From NCBI GenBank assembly GCA_036897485.1, contig JAYMTF010000702.1:1-31409 (forward strand): a stretch of 31,409 nucleotides of DNA. The letters run 5' to 3'. A program made the position numbers and the translations under genes. The number at the start of each line of letters is the position of its first letter. Positions within the stretch are counted from its first letter, which is position 1. The notes under the pieces are model-generated. The model saw nothing but the letters and a program-made list of their open reading frames with translations. It did not search any database and was not told the DNA's origin. This document shows, one piece after another, positions 20,242 through 30,952 of the stretch. Source of the DNA: Pelargonium nanum. Taxonomy: Eukaryota; Streptophyta; Magnoliopsida; Geraniales; Geraniaceae.

Positions 20242-20621
20242 TCGACATGCGAACCGCGGGCCTCTCATGCCCATGTATGGGCTTTTTATTTTCCTATGTG
20301 GGCTGACTAGATTTCCACTCCGGCCCATCAACCTTTCTATTTTATAAAGTAGCATTGGAAGAGACCAAAACCAAATGGACTCAAAATTGTAAGACGTATA
20401 TATATGTTGACAAATTAAATAAAACTAATTTTAAAACATATACGGAGTATATTCAGTTCAGATCAAAATTACTAAATATGAATTACTTTTGTAATACTTT
20501 TAAATTAAATTTGAATATTAAACTATAATGTTAGGCTGGTCAGAAGTATAATCATACTCTATTGTCCTGAAATTAATGCCGTGTTTGTTTTGAACTTTTA
20601 CCTTAAAAAGAATTTTTTCTT

Positions 20622-20702
20622 TTTTAAAGTTGAGCTACACAACAGGGGATAGCTCTCCCCTTTTATCCCAAACCCATTCCACCCGACGCAACGAGATTGT
20701 AA
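20622..20702 (-). mobile_element. Second, truncated copy of the SINE-like element
   Basis: Read on the minus strand, this contains the same ordered blocks as the element at 763-875: AATCTCGTTGCGTCGGGTGG, then AAAAGGGGAGAGCTA, TTGTGTAGCTC, and an A-rich end. The B-box region is mostly lost, so it is shorter at its 5' side. A weak ATTCTTTT direct repeat near both sides might be a target duplication but is too short to trust. Confidence 0.6.
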
Positions 20703-22987
20703 ATAATTTTTTTGAAAAGAATCTCTTAAATAATTTTTTAACTCGATCTCTTAAATAAATTAGCTATACATGAATCAATAATATTCCTATAATTAGTTTG
20801 CCAGCATTCTTATGTTTGTTAAAATACGATCATGAGAATATAAATAAAAGTAAGTATGACACTAACTAATTTGTTTTAATTTCAAAATATAAAAAAATAA
20901 AACACTAATTTTAAGAATTATAATTTTGAGAAGGATATAGTTAGAATAAACTAAACATTACTATAAAAATTCTAAATATTAGATATATGTTGTAATTTCT
21001 ACAATTTATAATTTATTTGAGATGTGTAACATAACATATATGTTATTCTTTACATCAGAAGGAGAAAGAAAAGAAAAACACATCATGGTTCATGTAGATG
21101 TTAAAAGAATGTCCCTATCAAATTCTTTTTCGCATACCTAAAGTGTGGATTGAATGAGTCATCCTAATATTTATGTTGCTAACATGAGAATATGTTTATC
21201 TTTTTCTTGTCTAGTATTCTTATCTAATTTATTCGACATTCAACGATGAAAAAGAAGTCAAAAAGATAATAAACACATCCATAATGGAGTACAAATAAAA
21301 ATTGTCTACAAAATGTGAATAAAAGTGGTGGAGAGCGAAACACTTGGTCGATTTACAATAACATAATTTTTTTATAGTGATGTTTGTCGCCTGTCGGCTT
21401 ATCATTCATTGAATATATATCAGCATATATATAAAAGTTGTAATTATCAAGTCAAGAAATAAAATTAATAAACGAGATGATAAAATTGAAGTGAAAGGAA
21501 AGAAAACAAAATTATGATGGTTTGTGTGAGGTGTGTGTGGTGTTGCAAGTGAATGTTGGTTTGTTGTTGCAATGTAATTGCATGTTGATGCTCAATGTTG
21601 GCTGGCAAGGTGATTCCATTGTGAATTGATGGAGTTGAAATTGAATTTGAGATTGAAAAGTAGAGCAAAGGAGGAGGCACTGAGGTGTCATGTGGGGCCC
21701 ACAGTTGTCCCATAATCTAATGCTCCTCCTCGATTCAAGAGAAAGTTTCAGATCCCACCTCAAATATATATCGCAAAGGTTATCAAATCTGTCGATCTCT
21801 CCTTAAACATGGGCCCACTCATTTCTTACATTTCCGGACTATATAATTAGGTAGCATTTCTATTTGTTTTTATTTTATAAGCACTTATATAAGTACATAT
21901 TGTATGGTAACATATAAAAATTTAATTTAGTTGTAATTAAATCATCAATTTTTTTTAGGAAGCCTACAAGTTGTGAATTTATGATAATAATTGTTTTCTT
22001 TTATTTTTATTAGTTTCATTCAAAATATATTACGATACAAAGATAGTTTTGAAATATTTTGTTTGTTTAAATTTGAGGTTTTTATTTGCGTATACATAAG
22101 CAGGATTGTCCTGACTCAATCTCAAATAACTGATACTGAACCAAACTGTAAACGCAAATAACCGTGTCGCCAGCCAGTCAGTCACAATGCATGAAATAAG
22201 GGAACTAACAATGTCAATGCGGTCTGACTTTTCGTGGGGTTGGTCCATGCACACCCCTAAATAGATGGTTGGTTTATTGTTGAAGTGTGATCCTCTCTAA
22301 AGCTCGATCAAGCAGTACACTGAGGATTGAGACTCCTATATATATAGTAGACTCTACCACCTCAAGTAGCGTTCTAGATGGGTACTATGAGTGGAGCATA
22401 ATGTCTTTGTGGTGATCTAGTGAAATAATGAACCTTTGAGATGAATTAGCGAGATATAGATATAAGGGTGACGATAGTCAGATCCCTCTTGTGAATGCTA
22501 AATTTTGTGACCCTCTTTGAGACTTCTTGTTAGAGATAAGTATTGGTGTACTTTTTGGAGAATTATTGAAACTCTTAATACAAAGATTTTTTTTCTTCTA
22601 AAAGGTACTATTTGAACACATGAGTGATTGCCACTCATAGAACGAAATTACAAACCTAGAATGAGAATATTTTAGGAACACACAAAATATTAAAGTATTG
22701 ATACATACATACATATAGAACTTGATATAGTGTGGTGGGTCTTCACATCTTGACTTATATTATAATATGTCTAGTACAATTAGTGTAATCCAAGACAAAA
22801 TTTTCTTGAACTTTCATTCAAAAAGTAGAAGAAAGAAGCTGTGACATTAATTGAATAATGTGTAATAGATATCTATTCAATGGGAAACATGATGGGTTCA
22901 CCAACTTTTGAATATATATATATAATAATATATTGTTAGTCCAATCCAGTTAGTACTGAACATGGTAGATCAATCAATCAAGCTTAT

Positions 22988-22999
22988 GGACACGTGTCC
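22988..22999. promoter_or_regulatory. Perfect 12-bp palindrome with G-box core
   Basis: GGACACGTGTCC is a perfect palindrome centred on CACGTG, a strong bHLH/bZIP-type site. It lies about 1.7 kb upstream of the TM8-like ATG. No transcript starts near it that I can see, so its relevance is uncertain. Confidence 0.35.
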
Positions 23000-23339
23000 G
23001 ATTATGTAAGGAGGTAGCAGAATCATTTTTGTTGTACAAGGTTTGACGTGTCGACTCCTCATAGATGTTTCTACCACTGCACCTCGGTCATGCACTTATG
23101 CTCATGTGCTACCTCTGCCGATTGTCATGGCCGGTGAGATCATTTTATAGCTGTAGCCAAGTTGGTTATGGGTTCATGTTCATCACTTCTTGTTTTACAT
23201 TTTCTTTTTTTCATTTTGGACTACATTATCTAATTTTACCATCACACTTACTCGCCCATTCTAATTACTAATTGTTCTTTGTTAGGTTTGACAAAAATAA
23301 AATTCTTTTCTACTTTAACTTGTAATGTTTCGTTGTGTG

Positions 23340-23900
23340 ATTGGTTGTTAGTGACATGAGGTTTGTTTCGAGTTTCACACTAGTATTAGAGTTTTAGCCT
23401 TTTAGGCATATATATTGTATGTGGAAACCGGATGAGATTTAGAACTTCCATAGTTCCTTCAAACGTTATTGGGTGGATTGGAACCCTTTGGAGCCTCTAC
23501 TGCTTAAGGTAGCATCCTATCGTATAAGAAGGCGCATAGCTAGTATTGTAAGTGACCCGACGAGGCGAGGTCTTGAGGTGACCCGGTTAGGCGAAAATTT
23601 GATGGCACGACATGGAATCTAAAGGTTGTGACTCTCTAGACTTTGGCTCACTTTGACTTGGGTTGGACCTCAACGAGTTTGCAGGGTTTGACCACTTGGG
23701 GAGGTAGGCTACATGGAGTGCTTCCACAATTTGGGGAGGTAGTCCAAGCATTTTAGGTGAAGTTGCTAGAAAGAAATCCATGCATGGTAGATTTGCTAGA
23801 AAGTCGACCATGGTGGGGTTACTAGAAAGATAGTTATGCAAAGATAGTTTAGTAACTTGATTCACTTTGAGTCGTACTAGATGATCTTATGACTCGATAA
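23340..23900 (+). mobile_element. Possible LTR-retrotransposon debris
   Basis: CTAGTATTAGAGTTTTAGCC (about 23381-23400) resembles the initiator-Met primer-binding context TGGTATCAGAGC of plant LTR elements with several mismatches. Downstream sequence is less AT-rich than its surroundings and contains short internal repeats such as TTGGGGAGGTAG (two copies, near 23696 and 23731) and 'gctagaaag' (three related copies at 23760-23830). No gag, pol or paired LTR is visible. Confidence 0.3.
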
Positions 23901-24583
23901 AATTTGTATGACGTGGCGTTCAAACGTTACATGTTACTTCTAGATTTTTCATTTTAACTTATAATTTTTCAGTTCTAATCATACAATTCATTAAAAATAT
24001 GAGGATAAAAATTAAGTAAGCAGATAATATTCTTATAGTTTATCACAAAAAAAAAAAGAAGATAATATTCTTATCACATAGAAGGTCAAAGTAGAAGATG
24101 AAAATGTGAATGTAGTATGTGAACATATACAGGGGGACGTAGGTATATAGATGCTTACTCTAGAAAGTATGATATGACATTTTAGTTAAGAAGTGGTCCA
24201 TGGATGAAAATATTTTCAATGATATAGTTTTCCTTGTTAAAAAAGAAACTAGCAATTAACACTACATAGACATATATATGATGAATATATATATGGTAAT
24301 TAAATTAAGGAGATGGAATAAAGGGAATAGCAAAAGCATGAATGTGAAACTTAGCTCCAACATCATCAAGAATTGAAATATACAGCACACTGTATAATTG
24401 GCCAGAAAAGAAAAGAAGATAAATAAATATATAAGATGTAATTAATTACAAAGAGAGTCATTGCAGTAATAATGAAAAATGGAGATGGAAGATTAGAGAA
24501 AGGTAGTGACGTCGTGTCATCGGCGCCATTTGCGCCCTCCATAGTATTATTAGTACAAACGAAGTTAATTAACTGTCCTTAAG

Positions 24584-24603
24584 ACCAGAACCAGAACCAG
24601 AAC
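24584..24603 (+). repeat. Hexanucleotide microsatellite (ACCAGA)3
   Basis: Three perfect tandem ACCAGA units plus AC, about 75 bp upstream of the TM8-like ATG, probably in the promoter-proximal or 5'UTR region. Confidence 0.75.
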
Positions 24604-24678
24604 ACTTGTTGTATGTAATAATATTATATTGTTGGTTTGATAAAGAAGCAGAATAGGTATAATTTGGAGAAGATCGAA

Positions 24679-27592
24679 ATGGGGAGAGGAAAAGTGGAGC
24701 TGAAGAGAATAGAGACCCCGACGAGCCGGCAGGTGACTTTCTCCAAGAGACGAAACGGTCTGTTGAAGAAAGCTTTTGAGCTCTCCGTACTCTGCGATGC
24801 CGAAGTTGCTCTTCTCATCTTTTCTCCTTCTGGAAAAGCTTACCAATTTGCCAGCAACGAGTAATATATATTTATTTACTATTCTCTACCTATAAACTAC
24901 ATATTATATATTATTGAATCATGATGTCTATATATATCTGCAGAATGGATCGAACCATCTCAAGGTACCGAAATGAAGTAGGATTGCCAGATTCTCATAA
25001 CCAACGCTCCACAACGTCCACTGAGGTTCGTATCGATTATATTGTTCATAATATATAGTACTGTAGATATGTTGTTCTGGAATTTCCAGATTTTAAGCAA
25101 TACACAGAAGCCGTACATGAGATCGATGGAAAGCAGTAAAGTTCATGTAATTAATGCAAGATATTGCTTAATTTAAAGGCGAAAAGAGAGTGGCTAGTTA
25201 GAGTGATGTATGAACTAAATAATAATGACAAGAACAGTATATCATATCATGAAAAGGAGAGAATGCAAAAATATATGTGTAGTGTGTGTATGTATATAAT
25301 GATAGCACTTTCATTTTCTCCTTTCATCGTCATGATCTTTGTGCAAATTTTCACCAAGAAAATATGTAGTGTATATGGAGACATGATCTTTTTGTTTCCA
25401 ACATATATATTAGCTGTTCTAGAATCCTATGAATTAAGGTACAAAGAAATGGTGCAACATATGCTTTAATTAAAGTCATTATTCAACATATATTTGTTGT
25501 TATCGTTGTGTTTGTTTGGACTATGTATTATATGTACAGTATTGGAGGAGTGAAATGGACAATTTGAGAAGATCAATGGAGAGCTTGGAGGCAAGAGTTA
25601 AGTATGTTCCTTTCCCTAATTATTCAGTTTCTGTTTACCATTATAAGATCATGATCAGAATGGATCCATATTGAATTGCTATACAAAGCCTTACATTATT
25701 GATTTGTAATTGTATAAGCATAGGAACCTAGCTGGAGAAGATCTATCAATGTTGGGCATGAAAGATTTAAAGCAACTTGAGCGACAATTGAAGACTGGAG
25801 TTGAACGTATTCGCACTAGAAAGGTATACCATTTAATTAAGAGAGCGTAGCGTACATGCGCACAAATAATAACGTGCACGACTAAATTGTTTGTTTTTGT
25901 GAATTTGTCTGAACACCAAATTGTTTTTATTAATCAAATCATCACATGACCACTTGGCAACCTTAGATATTACCAAGAAAGAAGAAAAACAAAATTTACT
26001 TCACTTCCCATTAATTTTGATAAAAGTTAAGAGATGATTGAGTTCCATCTTTGTCTAGTCCAACCATTGCGCGCATTAGAGTGAAGTATTTATAGTGGTT
26101 ACATATGAATTGATTGATACAACTATATATGGTTGGTACGTACTACAATATATATAGTCATGCAAGTGACAATGGAGTAAGTTTAAAGGGGAAAGTAGTA
26201 AAAGAGAAGAAATTCAGTCACATGCTTAAGTGTTCGTAACATACTAACATTGGTTGGGGCGGTCAGAATTCATAACATGTGATCCCGTTTAGGCGTTGTT
26301 CTAGCTCCAAATATAAATGGGATGGTTCTTTATTTTTTTTCTTACTAGTATTAGTATTAGTTTGAGTAGTATATAATATATGTTGGTATTAACCCATAAC
26401 TTGTTTAATTGGCATTTTAAATTTTTGTTATTGATGAATAAGGAAGGTAGTTTCTTCTTATACTGTTCTTATATTATTGTTCAGTTATTTTGTTTTCACT
26501 TAGTTGTGAATCATATAGTTGAAACTAATTTATATTTTTTGTCTTATTTTAATACATGTATGATTGAAACACACAGAGACGCATCATTTCTGAGCACATT
26601 GCCTCATTGAAAAAAAGGGTAAGAATCTATAATAACCTTGGTGATTATATATACAAAAGAAAAGTTAATATCCTTTAAGTTTGATACAACACATGTCTAT
26701 GAAGATACAAAAAAAAAAAAATACAATATTAACTAACTCGTACTCAATTTTTCTCAAAATGAAAACTAATACACTCATTTAAAAGCATGGACATAATTTA
26801 ATTTTTACATATGTTCATTTGTTTGGATCAAGAGATTCAATACATGAGATATGTGATTATATGAAGAAAAAAACTACATATTTGAGCACCTAGGAAAGTT
26901 GATTGGAAAAAGAAAACATTGTTCATGAATGTTTGTCCAGTATAATTTTCTATATAGTCTTAGACAGTTTCATTTTCATATACATTCTTCAATATTCGTC
27001 TTCACTTTTGTATAGTCAGCTTACGCTATATATATTATTATTTGTCGTAACGAAAATTTGTGAACTTAACTATCTTTTCCTTTTACAATTTGTGAACTCC
27101 CATGTGTGCAGGCATTTAGGTTTCAATAGTTACGGGAGATATTAAGATTGTAATACTTTAAAGTTAATCAAAATGATGAGATATTAATTTAGAAAATCAA
27201 ACTTTTTTGTGTGTTTTGTGTAAACACAGCAAAGATCCCTGCAAGAGGAAAACAGTCGTCTGCAGAAAAGAGTAAGATTTTCAAAAACTATCATCACCAT
27301 ATTTAATTAACTCATTGATATTTAACAAACAAACATACATATATTTGAGTAATTGGTTTTGGGATGATGATCAGTTGCATGAGCTGAATGATGGCAATAC
27401 AAGTTCAAGAGCTTCAGGAGGAGATAATGCTTCCTGCAATAATACATTTCCAAGGTATGATTATATATTGCTATGTATATATATATATAGCAAGTCTTGT
27501 TGTTTTTTTATATATTGAATAATATGAGTGTATCAATAACCAAATGCAGGGTCTTACAAGGTGGACCTCAATATCTCATCAATCATCAATAG
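24679..27592 (+). CDS. TM8: TM8-like MIKC MADS-box transcription factor
   Basis: Eight exons (24679..24860, 24944..25025, 25540..25601, 25724..25823, 26577..26618, 27230..27271, 27375..27454, 27550..27592) give 210 residues. The 182/82/62/100/42/42 pattern is canonical MIKC. The MADS domain begins [19 protein letters not shown] and runs through [12 protein letters not shown]. The K domain (about 89-170) contains [20 protein letters not shown]. The '[11 protein letters not shown]' and 'EVGL' wording is what I associate with tomato TM8 rather than SOC1, SEP, FLC or AGL12. The short C-terminal domain (about 171-210) is Ser/Asn-rich and ends QYLINHQ, with no SEP, AP1 or AG end motif. TM8 proteins are nuclear DNA-binding factors tied to flower development, absent from Arabidopsis. 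It faces away from the SEP-like gene, 4.6 kb off. MADS identity is firm; TM8 assignment is by remembered similarity. Confidence 0.88.
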
Positions 27593-28435
27593 ACTCAAGG
27601 GCTTCAAAATTAGCTATATGTGTTAAGTTTCTTGTATAATACTACACTATACTGTACTAGTTGAAGCTGAAAATTTGCCACCTCTTTGTAATTTGTATTT
27701 TGGTAACTACGCAATTTGTAAGAAATGTATTTCCACAAAATGATCCATGCATGCATGAAATAATTAAGAATTTTATGAGTAGAAAAAACATAAACTTTAG
27801 GCAGTGTATATATATATGAGAAGAACCTTACATATATATGTAGAGGGCATATATAGTTTGGAGCAAGGCAATGCATTTAATTATACGATTCTCCAATATC
27901 CATAGCCATGCACTGTAAATGGTATCTCCAACAAGAAATGAAAAGGTAAAGAAACGAAGAGATTCTATATATATAGTCAAATTTAGCATCTTCCTTTCTT
28001 CATTCCACTAATGACTAAACTGCCACTTTTGAGCTTTTTGTCTACTCTATGTGTTATGCTACAAAAATTCTTGTTTTTGGTGATTGCTAAAAATAAGCCA
28101 TCGCCAATGAATACACAATGAGTTGGGCTTAGAAAGAGAGACCATTGAGTTGACGTGAATAAAATCCCAATAATGGTGAAAACTTGAGCTTCTATTCTTT
28201 CGGCGACAACTTTTCCGTCGTACAAAGTTGTGGTCCCATGTTAAACCTCTTTACATCTTGCACTTGGAGACTTTTCGTGACCACAATTTTGGATATTAAC
28301 TTTTCGGTGACAAGATATGGGTTTGAGTGACGGAATGTGTTGTCGCAGAAAATCAAATTTCTGGTGGTATATATATTGCTTTACCACAAAAGATGACCAC
28401 CTATCGTCGACAAATCTTCAAGAGTAGCTCACTTT
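27593..28435. other. Intergenic: 3' flank of TM8-like gene and gammaCAL upstream region
   Basis: The first 200-300 bases probably include the TM8-like 3'UTR. The rest is AT-rich and contains no recognisable gene. A minus-strand frame at 27983-28225 has no family resemblance. The right edge leads into the gammaCAL promoter. Confidence 0.5.
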
Positions 28436-28515
28436 TGGGCTTTTATAATTTTCCGAGCATAAACTGGGCCACCATATTGTAACACCAAGCCCACAACAGA
28501 AACTATTTTGGCCCA
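28436..28515 (+). promoter_or_regulatory. Cluster of four site II (TGGGCY) promoter motifs
   Basis: TGGGCT (28436-28441) and TGGGCC (28465-28470) lie on the plus strand, and TGGGCT (28488-28493) and TGGGCC (28510-28515) on the minus strand. All four lie within 140 bp of the gammaCAL ATG. Site II elements are bound by TCP factors and are enriched in nuclear genes for mitochondrial respiratory proteins, which matches the downstream gene. Function is inferred. Confidence 0.6.
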
Positions 28516-28573
28516 CATTCACAATCATTCCTCTTCCTTCTCCAGCTACTCAACGTTCAATTTCTCTGCAGAA

Positions 28574-30952
28574 ATGGCGACTCTAGCTCGCTTCTCCAGA
28601 CGAGCCCTTGCCACCGCCGCTGCACTTGGATCTCACCACCACCACCACCACCACTTCATCCACCGTTCTGTCGCTACGCAAGCATCTAAGGCGATCGCGC
28701 CATCGCCGGATCGAGTGAACTGGGACTATAGGGGCCAGAGGACGATAATCCCATTGGGACAGTGGCTCCCGGATATCGCGGTCGATGCCTACGTGGCTCC
28801 AAACGTCGTTTTGGCCGGTCAGGTCACCGTTCACGACGGATCCTCCGTCTGGAGCGGCTCTGTCCTCCGGGGCGATCTCAACAAGATCACCGTCGGCTTC
28901 TGTTCCAATGTTCAGGAGCGCTGCGTCGTCCACGCTGCCTGGTCCTCGCCTACAGGTTCGGATTTCTCTCCTATTTTATGAATTTTGTGTGATGTTCGGA
29001 CTTAGGGTTTGGTGAATGAGGCGCATTCCTATTTGATTGACTCTGTAGCCGGAAATGATGGTTCATCAAACTGCAAAAGTTTATTGTTAGGCATTGAATT
29101 GTTAGCCAAGATACTATGAAATTGTTAATTGCATCTGTTTGGGAATTTATGTATTTGTACAATGATAGATCAAATATATAGGTTTTTGTTTTCAGGTGTA
29201 AGTGACATGAGCTAGAATACTGTTTGGCCAAGCTAATAAATTGATCTAATTGGTCTTAATGAACTCATTTGAAACAATGATTTGTATCAGAAATGATAAT
29301 CACCCATTAGGCAGTGTTATTCCAAAATGTAGGTGCTTAGCTCTGTAGTTGTATGCTTGAAAGTGTGCCTAGGGTTAGGTTGGTAACCCTATCTGGATGT
29401 ATACTCTTTCCACATATTCTTTTATAGCTATGAGTTATTTTATACAAGTTACTGCCAAGTTAAATTTATAAGGGGACAGTTGGGTCACTACCATAATTGC
29501 TAGACGCTTGTTCTTGTTAGCTAATAGATGGGGTTTATCAATTATGCTGGCAAAATTTTAGTGTGTACAGGTTACGTACTCGCAAGTTTTAAATTCCATG
29601 TCCGGCACACTGTTCAATTTTGAAGACATATGTAGAAGTTGTAAATGATATGAAATACTAACAGCGCACGATGGTGCAAAGTCTTGAAGTAAGGCGCACA
29701 AATTTATTAAAAAGTTAAAAAAATAATGTTCCAAGTATATTTAATACTAGTTTCATGATCGAACTGCTTTTGTATAAATATTTCAAATAATACTCATAGG
29801 TTCACGGACCAACATGTAAAATGTTTCCACACGGCACTATTATACTGATATATTTGTAATCAAATAGCAAAAACATTTGCAAAGGTTAGCTTCTCAATGT
29901 GATAAGGAGTTATAATTAGGGATGCATACTTACTAAAGCATATTTTCCTGAGCATTCATTTGGCCATTGGATGGATGTTTGACATGGTCAGTTATGGCAA
30001 AAGTTCGTGTTTTAGAACAAAATCGAATGTCAACAGAAGTACCCATTTATCCAAATAGGAGGGTTTGGGTAACATAAGCTATACATATATTTTTTGTTGG
30101 CAACTTCATGCTTGGTAGGACAAGTTTGGGTCAATAGTACTGCATGAGACTGAGAGTTGACATGTACTGACTGTGGCCAACTTTCATATGGAACTGTTAT
30201 CTATAGTAGTTTATTCATATTGCTACTAGCACAGGTTGGCTTGTTAAGGAAGTAGTAACTTCTGAATTCCTAGTACAAGGCTCCAGCAAGACTGTCAGGA
30301 AATCATATTGCAGTGTAGGAATTAGTTCTGCGCTTTTACATCATCCATGTGGTTGCAAATTTTCTTAAGTCTGTTGGAAGACAACCTTTTCTCCTTATTT
30401 GCTTATATAACTAAACATCATCACTGTTAAAAATGTTCAGTGCTGCTAGCAAGAAGGTAAGCTCTCTCAATGTGGTATTTGGTGCTTCATTTCTTTATAT
30501 TGCTTATGGGTTGAACATTTGGAGTTTGATATTGCATGAACAACAAATTATGTGAGATCTGTTTCCATATTGCAGGATTGCCCGCAGAGACGGTGATTGA
30601 GAGGTTTGTGACTATTGGTGCATACAGTCTATTGAGGTCATGTACAATCGAGCCAGAGTGTATCATTGGGCAGCATTCCATTCTCATGGAAGGTTCCTTA
30701 GTGGAGACCCATTCTATCCTTGAAGCCGGGTCTGTGGTTCCACCGGGGAGGAGAATTCCGACGGGGGAACTTTGGGCAGGAAATCCAGCTAGGTTTGTGA
30801 GGACACTCACCCACGAAGAGACCTTAGAGATCCCCAAGCTTGCAGTTGCAATTAACGATTTGAGCAGAAGTCATTTCAATGAGTTCCTCCCATACTCCAC
30901 AGCGTATTTGGAGGTTGAGAAGTTGAAGAAGAAGCTGGGTATTTCTATTTGA
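28574..30952 (+). CDS. GAMMACAL: Gamma carbonic anhydrase-like protein, mitochondrial (complex I subunit)
   Basis: Exons 28574..28955 and 30576..30952 give 252 residues, matching the length I recall for plant gamma-CAL proteins. Residues 1-40 are Arg/Ala/Ser-rich like a mitochondrial presequence and contain seven consecutive His (21-27). The rest is a left-handed beta-helix of hexapeptide repeats (for example VLAGQVTVHDGSSVWSGSVL), with the VLRGD motif at 97-101. Of the three zinc-binding His of gamma carbonic anhydrases, only the first is kept (H120). The other two positions carry A143 and R148, which places it with the non-catalytic gammaCAL subgroup. These proteins form the matrix-side CA domain of complex I with gammaCA1/2. 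The start at 28574 is the first ATG; frame extends upstream only through a TTG. The 1.6-kb intron holds no recognised gene. gammaCAL1 versus gammaCAL2 is not resolved. Confidence 0.94.
28634..28654 (+). repeat. (CAC)7 coding microsatellite
   Basis: Seven perfect CAC codons encode His21-His27 of the gammaCAL presequence. Trinucleotide tracts of this kind change length in frame, so the residue count may vary between individuals without breaking the protein. Confidence 0.9.

Larger units (their letters stand above)
20703..24678. other. Gene-free region between the two MADS genes
   Basis: Nearly 4 kb without a recognisable coding gene. The sequence is very AT-rich, with scattered MITE-like scraps and a possible retrotransposon remnant at about 23340-23900. 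Because the flanking MADS genes are divergent, this stretch should contain the TM8-like promoter and perhaps distal elements of both. Small frames at 21465-21763 and 23587-23865 have no family resemblance. Confidence 0.55.

Noticed and set aside
21465..21763. Two overlapping minus-strand frames
   Set aside because: Low-complexity His/Gln/Thr/Ser-rich translations with no recognisable domain or splice context.
23587..23865. 92-codon minus-strand frame
   Set aside because: It lies in the repeat-bearing block and follows its internal repeats; no domain was recognised.
25164..25469. 101-codon frame in the TM8-like intron 2
   Set aside because: AT-rich intron sequence, no family resemblance, and it is spliced out between exons 2 and 3.
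28508..28573. Upstream extension of gammaCAL
   Set aside because: It begins at TTG, not ATG. The first ATG at 28574 gives a normal presequence and family length.
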